From positions 248,001 to 312,000 of the forward strand of contig OZ244914.1 in NCBI GenBank assembly GCA_965221795.1: a DNA stretch of 64,000 nucleotides. The letters are read 5' to 3'. The stretch is from VYFG01 sp965221795. GTDB taxonomy: Bacteria; Pseudomonadota; Gammaproteobacteria; Arenicellales; Poriferihabitantaceae. Of this stretch, positions 16,976 through 26,229 are shown one piece after another (within the stretch, counting starts at the first letter, position 1; each line of letters begins with the position of its first letter). The translations under genes and the position numbers were made by a program. A model generated the notes under the pieces. It did not search any database and was not told the DNA's origin. It worked only from the letters and a program-made list of their open reading frames with translations.

Positions 16976-19150
16976 ATGGATCTCTCCCCAATCATCGGTC
17001 CACTCAACGATACCCAGCGGGAAGCAGTCACCCTCCCTCCCGGCCCTGTGTTGGTACTGGCCGGGGCAGGCAGCGGAAAGACCCGGGTACTGACCCACCG
17101 ATTCTGCTGGCTGGTCAGGGCAGGAAACATTTCCCCTTTTCGTATTCTTGCCGTCACGTTCACCAACAAGGCAGCCCGGGAAATGCGCGAGCGCATGGGA
17201 CAATTACTGCAGGATTTCCCCAATAATGGACTTTGGATTGGGACATTTCATGGCCTCTGCCACCGCCTGCTCCGCATGCATACCAAGGATGTCAGCTTGC
17301 CGGATACCTTTCAGATTATCGACAGTGATGACCAGCTAAGACTCATCAAGCGAATACTGGCCGAACTGAATATGGACGAATCCCGATGGCCTCCGAAGCT
17401 ACTGCAATGGAATATCAATGACCTGAAAGATCGGGGTCTGCGAGCCCATCGGGTACCTCCGAGCTCCGAGTATTTTGAGAAAAAACTGGTGCAGGTCTAC
17501 ACGAATTATGAACGAACCTGCCAGCGCCTGGGACTGGTGGACTTTGCCGAGATCCTTCTGCGAACCCTGGAATTACTGCAGAACAATGCCATCGTCCGCG
17601 AAACTTGGCAAAATCGTTTCGAGCATATTCTGGTGGATGAATTCCAGGACACCAACCACATCCAGTATGAATGGCTCAGGGTGCTCAGCCACACCACCCA
17701 TAATCTGTTCGCAGTCGGGGATGATGACCAATCGATCTATAGCTGGCGCGGGGCCAGGGTGGAGAATATGCTGGGCTTTGAGACCCATTTCCCCCATTGC
17801 AAGGTCATCCGGCTCGAACAGAATTACCGCTCCAGTGGACACATCCTGGGCGCTGCAAATGGGGTCATTGAACACAATACCGGACGCTTGGGAAAAGCCC
17901 TGTGGTCGGATGCCGGACAAGGTGACCGGGTTCGCCTCTTCACCGCCCCCAGCGGACAATACGAAGCTGCGTTCGTGATCAGAGCGATCCAAGGCTGGCT
18001 ACACGAAGGAAACCGGCATGACAGCATTGCGATTCTGTACCGATCCAATGCGCAATCCCGGCTTTTTGAGGAAGCGTTGTTGGGACACGCAATTCCATAC
18101 CGAGTCTACGGCGGTATGCGATTTTACGAGCGGGCTGAGATCAAGGATGCCCTTGCCTACCTAAGGCTGGTCAGCAACCGACACTCTGACCCGGCATTCG
18201 AGCGAGTGGTCAATGTGCCTCCTCGGGGAATCGGTGCTCGCACCGTTGAAGCCATCCGCAACCATGCCCGGGAACACCAACAATCCATGTGGCAGGCAGC
18301 GCATGAAGTCGTCAGCAGGCAACAGTTGCCCTCCCGGACTTCCACAGCAGTCGGCAAATTCCTGGCCCTGATGGATTCGATCGTCAGCGACTCAGCGGAT
18401 GGCTCGCTGCATCAACTGACCGAGTCTGTACTGCAAAACACCGGGCTGTTGGATTTTTATCAGAACGCTCAGTCCGAACGTGCCGAGGGCCGGGTGGAAA
18501 ACCTGAGAGAACTGATCACAGCCACCCGGGATTTCACGCCCTCGGAGACAGAGGATCTGGAACTGAGTCCGCTGGACTTGTTTCTGACCCATACCCTTTT
18601 AGAGGCCGGTGAGAGCCAGCCGGATGAGGGCGAAAACCGCGTGCAGCTGATGACCCTGCACTCAGCCAAGGGACTTGAATTTCCCCTGGTCTTCATCTGT
18701 GGACTGGAGGAAGGATTGTTCCCAAGCCAACGCTCGGTCACCGAAGGAGTTCTGGAAGAAGAACGTCGACTGTTCTATGTCGGCATGACGCGGGCCATGA
18801 AACAGTTGTACCTTTGCCATGCGACCATGCGGAGACTATACGGACAGGAAAAGCTCGCCATGCCTTCCCGGTTCCTGTCGGAATTACCACCGGAACATGT
18901 CGAGAAATCCCCCCTATGGTCATTTCGCCATGCCGGTCCACCAACCCAATCTGCCAAGACAAAGAGCGCATTCCGGCCCGGTGATCTGGTCCGGCACGAC
19001 AAATTCGGCGAAGGAACGGTGCTCGCTTTGCAGGGCCAGGGAGAATCCCTCCGGGTCCAGATCCATTTCCGGCAACTGGATAGCCACAAATGGATCCTGC
19101 CCCACTATGGAAAGCTGGAGAAGATTTCTCACGAACCGGCAACTACCTGA
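16976..19150 (+). CDS. uvrD: DNA helicase II (UvrD/Rep superfamily 1A)
   Basis: From the ATG at 16976 it has 724 residues, the size of E. coli UvrD. Motifs in order: NDTQREAV (Q motif), AGAGSGKTRVL (Walker A), AVTFTNKAAREM (Ia), LVDEFQDTNHIQY (II), GDDDQSIYSWRGA (III), LEQNYRS (IV), MTLHSAKGLEFPLVFICGLE in parts (V) and EERRLFYVGMTRAM (VI). The C terminus ends with a tudor-like FRPGDLVRHDKFGEGTVLAL. It unwinds DNA in mismatch and nucleotide excision repair. In-frame codons before 16976 do not fit the family. Confidence 0.95.
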   Translation: MDLSPIIGPLNDTQREAVTLPPGPVLVLAGAGSGKTRVLTHRFCWLVRAGNISPFRILAVTFTNKAAREMRERMGQLLQDFPNNGLWIGTFHGLCHRLLRMHTKDVSLPDTFQIIDSDDQLRLIKRILAELNMDESRWPPKLLQWNINDLKDRGLRAHRVPPSSEYFEKKLVQVYTNYERTCQRLGLVDFAEILLRTLELLQNNAIVRETWQNRFEHILVDEFQDTNHIQYEWLRVLSHTTHNLFAVGDDDQSIYSWRGARVENMLGFETHFPHCKVIRLEQNYRSSGHILGAANGVIEHNTGRLGKALWSDAGQGDRVRLFTAPSGQYEAAFVIRAIQGWLHEGNRHDSIAILYRSNAQSRLFEEALLGHAIPYRVYGGMRFYERAEIKDALAYLRLVSNRHSDPAFERVVNVPPRGIGARTVEAIRNHAREHQQSMWQAAHEVVSRQQLPSRTSTAVGKFLALMDSIVSDSADGSLHQLTESVLQNTGLLDFYQNAQSERAEGRVENLRELITATRDFTPSETEDLELSPLDLFLTHTLLEAGESQPDEGENRVQLMTLHSAKGLEFPLVFICGLEEGLFPSQRSVTEGVLEEERRLFYVGMTRAMKQLYLCHATMRRLYGQEKLAMPSRFLSELPPEHVEKSPLWSFRHAGPPTQSAKTKSAFRPGDLVRHDKFGEGTVLALQGQGESLRVQIHFRQLDSHKWILPHYGKLEKISHEPATT

Positions 19151-19161
19151 TCGTCATTCTC

Positions 19162-19398
19162 TCAGGGTAAGGGCTCCCGGTCTGCCACCGGGATGACTTC
19201 CACTTCAATCGCCAGCCAATGGTAGCAGGGTTCACTGACCTGATAGGGTCTGAGTGGTGCAGTAATGCGTTCCGGATGCTCATAGAGCAGTTCATCCGTG
19301 ACAGGAACAAACACTTTGTCGGAGTGGGCTGGGTCGGTAATCGGATGCATGGGATAGCGGTCTCGGCCTTGGATACAGGATTCTGGATACCGCCCCAT
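19162..19398 (-). CDS. Conserved small hypothetical protein
   Basis: From the ATG at 19398, preceded by a GAAGAAG ribosome site, it has 78 residues starting MGRYPESCIQGRDRYPMH. The middle segment DKVFVPVTDELLYEHPERI looks well formed and is not low-complexity. It is convergent with uvrD, the stop codons being about 12 bp apart. I do not recognise a domain or function. Confidence 0.55.
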   Translation of the reverse strand: MGRYPESCIQGRDRYPMHPITDPAHSDKVFVPVTDELLYEHPERITAPLRPYQVSEPCYHWLAIEVEVIPVADREPLP

Positions 19399-19638
19399 TA
19401 CACTTCTTCGCCGTGGCAGCGGATAAGAAAAGTTATGGCATTCCGGTGGTAGTTGTACGCGGGAATACCGCAAATTGCCAGTGGCCAGAAATCAAAGCCG
19501 AAAACCGAGCGCCGGGATTTTCCTGAACAGGCGGGATACGCCCTGAGCGAGTCACAAGACTGTAATCTGGCTGAAGCAAAATCGACATGTGGGCAAGGTA
19601 TCCTCGCGCTCCATGCGTACCGCATGCGGTCTGTTCTG

Positions 19639-20439
19639 ATGAAGCCTATCCGAATCCATGACCGGCACCCCACTCACTACCGGTCGATTTTCATTTCTGA
19701 CGTGCATCTCGGTTTCCATGGATGCCGGGCGGAATATCTGCTGGACTTTCTTCGATCATCGACCTGTGACCATCTCTACCTAGTGGGCGATATCATTGAT
19801 CTGCGGCAGATGAAGAAAAAGCTCTATTGGCCGCAAGCCCACAACGATGTCGTCCAGACGATACTGGGAAAAGCCAAGCATAGCACCCGTATTCGCTATG
19901 TCTGTGGCAACCATGACGAACTGTTGCGCGACTTCGTTGGCATAACTTTCGGCAATCTGGAGATTCACAATGAGTGCATCCATGAAACCCAAAATGGCAA
20001 ACGATTTCTGGTTATCCATGGTGATCAGTTTGATGTAGTGGTCAAACACTCCAGAGCTATCGCCATGGTAGGCAGTTGGTTGTATGATTGGCTGCTCCGA
20101 ATCAATACCCTCACCCATTGGATCCGACACAAATTGGGCTTCCCCTACTGGTCTCTCGCCAATATGCTCAAAGCCCGCGTGAAAAAGGCCATGATGTACA
20201 TCAGCCACTTCGAGACAGCATTGGTGTATGCCGCCGAAAAACACAAAGTTGATGGTATCGTCTCTGGGCATATCCACCATGCAGGAATCAGCCAGATCAA
20301 CGACCTGATCTACTGTAACTGCGGCGATTGGGTGGAAAGCTGTACTGCCTTAGTGGAACTGAAAAACGGCGAACTGGAGCTGCTGCATTGGACGGATCAC
20401 ATCCACTCCCTCCGACGGCTGAGTCTGGAAGTCGCCTAG
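19639..20439 (+). CDS. UDP-2,3-diacylglucosamine diphosphatase-like metallophosphoesterase
   Basis: From the ATG at 19639 (another at 19624) it has about 266 residues of the calcineurin-like fold. Metal-binding motifs in order: FISDVHLGF, LVGDIIDL, VCGNHDE, VIHGDQFD and VSGHIHHAG. This subgroup is annotated as LpxH-like and acts in lipid A synthesis on the inner membrane face. It is followed 23 bp later by a glycosyltransferase on the same strand, which suggests a lipid or envelope operon. It could instead act on another nucleotide-lipid. Confidence 0.8.
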   Translation: MKPIRIHDRHPTHYRSIFISDVHLGFHGCRAEYLLDFLRSSTCDHLYLVGDIIDLRQMKKKLYWPQAHNDVVQTILGKAKHSTRIRYVCGNHDELLRDFVGITFGNLEIHNECIHETQNGKRFLVIHGDQFDVVVKHSRAIAMVGSWLYDWLLRINTLTHWIRHKLGFPYWSLANMLKARVKKAMMYISHFETALVYAAEKHKVDGIVSGHIHHAGISQINDLIYCNCGDWVESCTALVELKNGELELLHWTDHIHSLRRLSLEVA

Positions 20440-21446
20440 ATTTTCTGCCTCCCGGGAGGCTCGTGAACATCTTGATCGTAACCGATGCCTGGAAGCCCCA
20501 AATCAATGGGGTGGTCCGAACCTATGAACACTTCGGTTCGGCACTGGCTACAGCCGGGGACCGGGTCCACTTCATTACCCCGGCAGATTTCCTTACGTGC
20601 TCACTACCCACCTATCGGCAAATCCAAATTGCGATATTTCCCTATCGGAAGGTGGCACAGCGCATTCAACAAATCGGACCCGAAGCGATCCACATCGGCA
20701 CGGAAGGGCCACTCGGTATGGCTGCGAGGCGATACTGTCGACGCAACCATCTGCCCTTTACCACTGCCTATCACACGCAGTTCCCGGAATATATCCGGCT
20801 GCGTGCGCCCGTCCCCATGGGGCTCAGCTGCCGCTGGCTACGCCATTTCCATGCTTTTTCTCATCGCGTCCTGGTGCTGACCGCATCGCACCAAACCAAG
20901 TTGGGGGAAAGGGGCTTTACGAATGTAGTCGTCTGCGGGCGGGGAGTAGACACCTCCGTATTTTATCCTCGGAAGAAAGGGTTTCTCGATTTGTCGCGCC
21001 CCATACAAGCCTACCTGGGCAGAGTGTCCGTCGAAAAGAATATCCGGGCGTTTTTGGCTCTGAAAACCTCCGGGAGCAAGCTGGTTATCGGAGACGGTCC
21101 CGACCGATTGAGGCTGGAGAGGGAATTCCCCGATGTCCACTTCGTCGGCTACCGGATCGGTCAGGACCTTGCGAACTATCTCAGCACCGCCGATGTGCTG
21201 GTTTTTCCTAGCCGTACCGATACCTTCGGTATGGGAATTACATACGAAAGTAACGAAACAGCCGGATCGGCTACCAGCCGACCAGGGCCGGGAGGAAGGA
21301 AAGGATCAAGATTGACGTGCCCCGACCAGGCCGTCAAAGAAAAGATGGAGAGTTTCGGTAGTGGCCCGCTTGAGATTTCCCTTGCATTTTGCGGGTGAAA
21401 CTGGCACATTCGCTGAACGTAATACTTCAACCATGAGAAAAACACG

Positions 21447-22128
21447 ATGAAACAATTCCATATTTCACCCCCCCCCTCCTCGCTAATTTAGCGCCCCTCC
21501 TGCTACTGGCGTTGCTAGCCGGGCCAGTACAGGCACAGCTAGTCGTCCCAGCAACCACCGGCACGGTAGCCTGCACAAAGGGCGGCTCGCAGGAGTTGCG
21601 TGTTAATCAGGCGTTGACTTTTAATGGTACCCCAACATCAAACAGTATAGTCCTTTCATTGTCGGTAATTGATCGACTTTCTATACAACAATTAACAAGC
21701 ACAAATAATGATAGCTATGCGCTAAACGTAGCGGTGCAAAAAAACCCGGGCGGCGATCTCATTAACGTGACGGACATTGGCACAGTAGATGGGGATAACT
21801 CTAGCAATGACGGGGATTACACGTTTTCGAATTTGGAAAAAACACGCGTTATGTCGCCATCATTTACGAGGACGTGGCAACTCCCCTCTACCGCAACTGC
21901 TTCAAGACGCGTGGCGAGTTCACGAATGCGGAGCAGAACCTGCCTGGGGGCATACTTGATCTAACGAAATTCAGCCGTACCGGGTGCTTTGCGGTGGCCC
22001 GCACGCGGCAGGACATTACGGACTGCATGTGCAACGGCACCCGGGACGGAACCCCGATCCTCGCCGGCCAGACTCCGCAGAGCCAGGCGAGAAGGCTGGC
22101 CTGGGGGTGCAGTGACACCGACAGCTGA
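21447..22128 (+). pseudogene. Secreted cysteine-containing protein gene with C9 and A6 frame breaks (cargo of the element)
   Basis: The ATG at 21447 reads MKQFHISPPPSSLI and stops just after a run of nine C (21468-21476). With ten C the frame continues as a strong signal peptide, PPPLLANLAPLLLLALLAGP, with a likely cleavage at VQA-Q. About 110 residues of Asn/Thr/Ser-rich sequence follow (TNNDSYALNVAVQKNPGG). At a run of six A near 21840 another extra base is needed to reach TRYVAIIYEDVATPLYRNCF and the Cys-containing end (DITDCMCNGTRDG, LAWGCSDTDS). Restored, it would be about 227 residues. Base composition in the middle is more AT-rich than the surroundings. Function unknown. The breaks may be decay, slippage-based switching or sequencing error. 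Confidence 0.6.
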
Positions 22129-22184
22129 TCCATCGCGTGAAGGCCGGGCTGTCCCGGTCCGACCGGACCCGCTGAAAGCGGTAC

Positions 22185-22215
22185 GGGAGGCGGCCTCCTG
22201 GCCGCTTCCCCTTTT
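22185..22215 (+). terminator. Intrinsic terminator of the cargo gene
   Basis: GGGAGGCGGCC pairs with GGCCGCTTCCC across a TCCT loop, an 11-bp stem with one G-U, followed by CTTTT. It lies 57 bp after the stop of the secreted-protein frame and inside the inserted element, so the cargo is a self-contained transcription unit. Confidence 0.75.
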
Positions 22216-22548
22216 GGAACATGGAGAAAATCCGGACTAAGCAACTGCCGAGGGTCGCAGCTGTTCATTCAGGCTGGTCATTTCGATCAGCATGTTCAGT
22301 GTCTACCGGAAAAGCATGGATGTGACCAACAACGACGCCACTTCCTGACTCAGACGCTTCTCCGTCCCGTCTTCCTGGACTCTACAAAATCTCGCCAGCC
22401 TGGTCTCCTGTCGCCATAACGCCCACCTCCTGATCACTCCAAAAAGCGGACAGTTCATGTGCCGCTTGACCGAACAGCTTATTTACTAACAACATCAAGA
22501 GTAGATTTCACCTGAAAATCCGGTCGGCAATCGCATAGAATGGGGTCA

Positions 22549-22727
22549 TGGAAGAATCCACGAATCACAACAGGCAAAAGACATTGCCGAGTTGAAGAAA
22601 CAGCATGCCGTGCTGGAGGAACGAATGAAGACAATGCAGTCCGACCTTCACGGAACGCTTGAGCGTTTCCGGGCCGATATGGCCAAGCGGGATTTCGAGG
22701 CCGGTGAATTGCAGTTATCGCCATGAA
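22549..22727 (+). pseudogene. Broken copy of the small coiled-coil/TM family
   Basis: An ATG near 22549 reads MEESTNH, like the MNESTHH start of the intact copies at 37.6-37.9 kb and 39.7-40.0 kb. The frame then shifts. The second frame gives KKQHAVLEERMKTMQSDL, then RFRADMAKRDFEAGELQL, and stops where the transmembrane segment should begin. Thus a frameshift and loss of the membrane anchor separate it from the other copies. It is inside the inverted-repeat element. Confidence 0.6.
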
Positions 22728-23039
22728 GCCAAAACGTGACGCACATGCTGGCCACTGGACATGCGAGTAGCTGTTTCGTTACTTTCGTATGTAATTTACT
22801 TCGGTATCGTGATGCTGGAAGCAATGGCCTGTGGAGTTCCGATTGCGGCATACCCGGTAAACGGTCCCGGTGATCTTGTGCAACAGGGAGTTACGGGCTA
22901 CCTGGATGAAGACCTGAACGTTGCCATCCATAAGGCGCTCTCACTGGACCCGACACATTGCATACAGTACGTACAAAATCATTCCTGGCACTCTGCCGCT
23001 CTCCGATTCCGTGAGTTGCTTGCCCCAATCCCTGGATAA

Positions 23040-23364
23040 TGGATGGCATGACTCCTGATCTTTCCCGGGGTTCGGCGTCCTGACGCCCCCCTGCAAACCG
23101 ATCCCCGCCGCATGATGGCGATTTTATGGAACAGGCAAGAGGAAAAATGATACCCCCTGTTTGACTGCAAGAGGGCGACATCTTCATTGGTCGGGGCCAA
23201 CGGATCCGTTTGCTGGAAGAACCGACAAGGAAAGGCAGTCCCGTCCACGCGGGTCGCGCAGTATACCGTATCTTCAAATTGGGGCGCGGGTCTGGCCCAT
23301 CGATCGTCATCCACGGCAATCAAGGGCATCGTGATATCGGAAAACCGGAAGCTGTGCTTCGCGC
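23040..23364. other. Gap between the split glycosyltransferase and the M48 peptidase
   Basis: Several frames are open on both strands, including a 60-codon plus frame (IFIGRGQRIRLLEEPTRKG from about 23180) and a 129-codon minus frame. None has a recognisable domain or good ribosome site. I cannot say which, if any, is a gene. Confidence 0.3.
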
Positions 23365-24408
23365 TCAATCTTCAATCGCCGTGTTCAGATAATCGATTCG
23401 CACCGATGGAGAAGGGTGTGTGGAAAACCAGCTGTGGACATGATTGCTCTGGCAACCCGCCATTTCACTGCCCATATCTTCCTCACCACAGGATGCCTGG
23501 ACCAACTTTTCAATAGCAGAAACCAAATACTGCGGATTGAGCTTGGCATGCTGCATCAGTTCCAGGCCGAGCAAATCCGCTTCTTTTTCAAACTCCCGTG
23601 TTCGTCCTGCTGCCCATATTTGGATCAGTACAGCGGTCACCTCCTCAACCACACTCTCGTCCAAGCCGAATACCAGATAAGCGACGAACGACAACCCGGC
23701 GATTTCGATAATCCGCTGCAGGGAATGCCGCGCCCGAATATGGGCCAATTCATGCGCAATGACCGCCACTGTCTCATCCAGATTCAATCGTGCAACCAGT
23801 GCATCGGTTACCACTATGGGACCGCCCGGAAATGCGAGGGCATTTGCCCCGAATAGCTCAGATTGATGGAAATAAATCTGGACCGTTTCCAGGTCCTCCG
23901 CCATGCGGAAAAATGCTTCTGCATGTTCCCGAATCCGTGCACGTTGCTCGGACGGAATTTCGCTCTCCGCAAAAACCAAAGGCCTCAAAGCCTCATAAGA
24001 ACTACTTCCCAGTTTCTGCTCCCAGCTGACAGGAACCGCCGCCGCAATGAACGAGGTGAGAACTCCGGTTACAACACGCAACGTGAATAACAAGGCAATC
24101 AGGACTACCATCAGTATGACTGCCTTGGGGAAGGAAAACGCCTCAAGCCAGGTAATGAATCTCCTGCTTCGTGTCTGGTGAAGTTTCAAAAACTGTCGGG
24201 GCAGCAGCGCATGGGACTTGAAAGAACCACCACCTTCAAAGTGCACATTTGCAAAACCCTGAATGGATTCAATCCGCAAGTTTGCCAGATCCTGGCCGTC
24301 TTCCAGTTTCACTTTCAATACGCCATCACACTCCGCGATAAGTCGACAGTTCTGCGAGCATGTGGAGAAGGGAAAGAAAAACTCCCCCGTGATTTCCAGT
24401 TGGTCCAT
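23365..24408 (-). CDS. M48-family membrane metalloprotease
   Basis: A 347-residue protein. After about 80 residues with a beta-rich look, a transmembrane segment is predicted near residues 92-117 (FPKAVILMVVLIALLFTLRV). The zinc protease motif HELAHIRARHS is near residue 220, with the third ligand likely in REFEKEADLLGLEL. A second hydrophobic stretch (IIEIAGLSFVAYLVFGL) follows the HEXXH, as in HtpX-like enzymes. It is downstream of a DUF898 membrane protein in the same direction, a recurrent pair. Likely a periplasmic or membrane quality-control protease. Substrate unknown. Confidence 0.85.
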   Translation of the reverse strand: MDQLEITGEFFFPFSTCSQNCRLIAECDGVLKVKLEDGQDLANLRIESIQGFANVHFEGGGSFKSHALLPRQFLKLHQTRSRRFITWLEAFSFPKAVILMVVLIALLFTLRVVTGVLTSFIAAAVPVSWEQKLGSSSYEALRPLVFAESEIPSEQRARIREHAEAFFRMAEDLETVQIYFHQSELFGANALAFPGGPIVVTDALVARLNLDETVAVIAHELAHIRARHSLQRIIEIAGLSFVAYLVFGLDESVVEEVTAVLIQIWAAGRTREFEKEADLLGLELMQHAKLNPQYLVSAIEKLVQASCGEEDMGSEMAGCQSNHVHSWFSTHPSPSVRIDYLNTAIED

Positions 24409-24485
24409 GACAGATCAGCAAATGCGACGCGCAGTCTGTCGAAACCAGTTAGGTGACATGTCGAAAAGCAAGTGGTGCTCAACAG

Positions 24486-25541
24486 CTAGAATCCAACATC
24501 ATACCCCTCAAGAGTGACGAATTCCTCGCCGAACGCACTCATTTTCTCACGCTGGTCATCCACAAATCCCTGATCCTCGACCAGAAACTCATATTCGGTT
24601 TTCTGGGCCAGGTATCGGTACTGCCGAACGGCTGCCCACGGTATCAACATTCCAAGCGACAGGATGATGGCAAAAAAGTTGGATGTGACAATCCACGCAA
24701 GGAGCAGTGGGCTGATACTCGAATTGAATTTCACCGCATCCCCCAGCGTTAAGGTGCGCACCAGTATATTCCGGCAGAGAGCACGAAAAAGAAAGGAGGT
24801 GACCACAATGAAAACCGCAGTGGCGAGAAGCACAGCGAGAAGAATATGGTTCCACAGTGTATACGGCGAAGAACTGTCCCACATGACGGAAAGTATGATG
24901 ACGGCCAGCAGAACGGCTGGAATCAGCGCGGTGACCCCGGCTATCAGTAGCGCGACGTAGTAATTGCCGACTTTCGACATCGCATCAAACCTCATGGTAC
25001 CAAACGAATAGCTCTTGGCGTAATACTGGTAATAGAGTCGTGAACAAAGCGGCAGCAACAGTCCTGCCGAGGCTACCCCAATCAACGGCATCAGGATCAG
25101 AAACAGGAATGTTTTCCCGTACGTTCCATGCCAGTTAAACCGAACATTTCGCCAGGAAGTCATCCTCGCATTAAATTTCAGAGACCGGTTGAAGACCCAA
25201 GCCAAAGCCAGGAAGAAGACCGGCAGTAACACAAACACCAGAAATGGGTAAATAGTGGTTACAAAGGTGTAAGCGGCGAGCAGTGCGACACTCAGGATGC
25301 GTCCCAGCAGCAGCTGTCCGCCAGTGGCGTGATAGGCAAATGAATCGTTAGCGATTCGTGTACAGTTCAGAAAATACCGCTTCCTTCGAACTTTCGCCCA
25401 AGCGCTGTATATGCCAAAGGTAAGAATGGTCAGTACCGTATTGGAGAGCCAGATGCCGAAGTATTCTCGGGCCACACCATGGAACTGGATGCTTTGCATT
25501 CTGCTATTATCGGTCGTTGCTTCAGTGGCCGAGACCGGCAT
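24486..25541 (-). CDS. DUF898 (YjgN-like) multi-pass membrane protein
   Basis: A 351-residue protein with the DUF898 start pattern REYFGIWLSNTVLTILTFG and IYSAWAKVRRKRYF, and about six to eight hydrophobic segments (for example LLAAYTFVTTIYPFLVFVLL and LLIAGVTALIPAVLLAVIIL). The C terminus is a soluble tail. YjgN-type proteins have no established reaction. The M48 protease gene follows after 77 bp, so the pair is probably one operon. The first ATG gives 14 extra residues before MQSIQFHG, so either start is possible. Confidence 0.85.
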   Translation of the reverse strand: MPVSATEATTDNSRMQSIQFHGVAREYFGIWLSNTVLTILTFGIYSAWAKVRRKRYFLNCTRIANDSFAYHATGGQLLLGRILSVALLAAYTFVTTIYPFLVFVLLPVFFLALAWVFNRSLKFNARMTSWRNVRFNWHGTYGKTFLFLILMPLIGVASAGLLLPLCSRLYYQYYAKSYSFGTMRFDAMSKVGNYYVALLIAGVTALIPAVLLAVIILSVMWDSSSPYTLWNHILLAVLLATAVFIVVTSFLFRALCRNILVRTLTLGDAVKFNSSISPLLLAWIVTSNFFAIILSLGMLIPWAAVRQYRYLAQKTEYEFLVEDQGFVDDQREKMSAFGEEFVTLEGYDVGF

Positions 25542-26229
25542 TTTGCTTTCAATCGCGTTGGAGCTTTTTTTCGACCATACTGGCTTTCAGTGGGAAGGTC
25601 TGGAACTTTTAGGGCTTGCGTTGTCGCAGCGCCGATATTGTGCTGTCCGCGCCCTGTTTGCCGCAGTGATTGTAACGGGCCTGACTGGTTGCCGTCACCC
25701 TATCCGCATGCCTCGAATGACGCATTGTCGATGTTTATGGTTGCCGTGATGCCCACTGTGTGGCAGTGAGTCTGTGGGCAAGGATGTTGGGCGGTTCATA
25801 GGTTGCCAGCCTTGTATCATTCATTACCAACTTTGAGGGAATAGTTCGTCTTCCATTGAGAAGCCTTCATGCCTTATGGATCAGTAGGTTATGGTGCAAT
25901 AGTCTGCATTTCATATAATTTTGATAAAATAGACGGGCACCCTTCCATGGCAGGATCAAATCAGGGTTTGAGGGATGACGACAGACAGCAAAGACAAGTC
26001 AACCGAATGACTGAACCCCATGAAAACCGAACTGTCCGCCTTCGGTGACCACGACGCCATGACTGGAATCCGGGCGGAACGGATCAGGGATGACGGCAGG
26101 CTGCTGCTGGCCGATTACAGGCAATCCAGCACTACCCTATTGCGCGATATCCTCAGCCGATGGCTTCTGGCACTCTATGCGAATCCGCCCAAACCACGCC
26201 AGAGCATGGCGCACCGGGGGCGTATGGCA
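25542..26229. other. Gene-poor stretch between DUF898 and the DUF262-HNH gene
   Basis: It should contain the promoter of the DUF898-M48 pair. A 73-codon plus frame at 26020-26241 (KTELSAFGDHDAMTGIRAE) has no recognised family and overlaps the 3' end of the nuclease gene. The stretch at 25880-25945 is AT-rich. I see no repeat or RNA gene. Confidence 0.35.

Larger units (their letters stand above)
21225..22807. mobile_element. Transposase-less element with 30-bp terminal inverted repeats and 8-bp target duplication
   Basis: TTCGGTAT occurs at 21225-21232 and again at 22800-22807, directly outside two inverted ends. The left end (21233-21262) and the reverse complement of the right end (22770-22799) match at 28 of 30 positions, sharing AATTACATACGAAAGTAACG and beyond. 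Only bases 2 and 3 differ (GGG against GTA). The interior is 1,567 bp. It contains a secreted-protein gene, a terminator and a broken coiled-coil gene, and no transposase. Ends starting GTAA with 8-bp duplications recall the IS66 family, but that link is a guess. Confidence 0.9.
20463..23039 (+). pseudogene. Family 4-type glycosyltransferase split by an inserted element
   Basis: A GTG at 20463 with GGGAGGC upstream opens a glycosyltransferase: NILIVTDAWKPQINGVVRTY, then TAYHTQFPEYIRLRAP, VCGRGVDTSVFYPR, AYLGRVSVEKNI and VGYRIGQDLANYLSTADVLV. The frame is native up to SRTDTFG at 21232. The rest resumes at 22808: IVMLEAMACGVPIAAYPVNG, GDLVQQGVTGYLDEDL, ending at 23039. Removing 21233-22807 restores one continuous frame (DTFG-IVMLEAMACG) of about 333 residues. 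The uninterrupted enzyme resembles GT4 transferases such as the SqdX/Pim group and probably acted with the upstream LpxH-like enzyme. Confidence 0.88.

Noticed and set aside
25411..25749. Plus-strand frame with hydrophobic segments antisense to the DUF898 start
   Set aside because: It overlaps the 5' end of a well-supported gene, and its hydrophobicity can come from the antisense of membrane codons.
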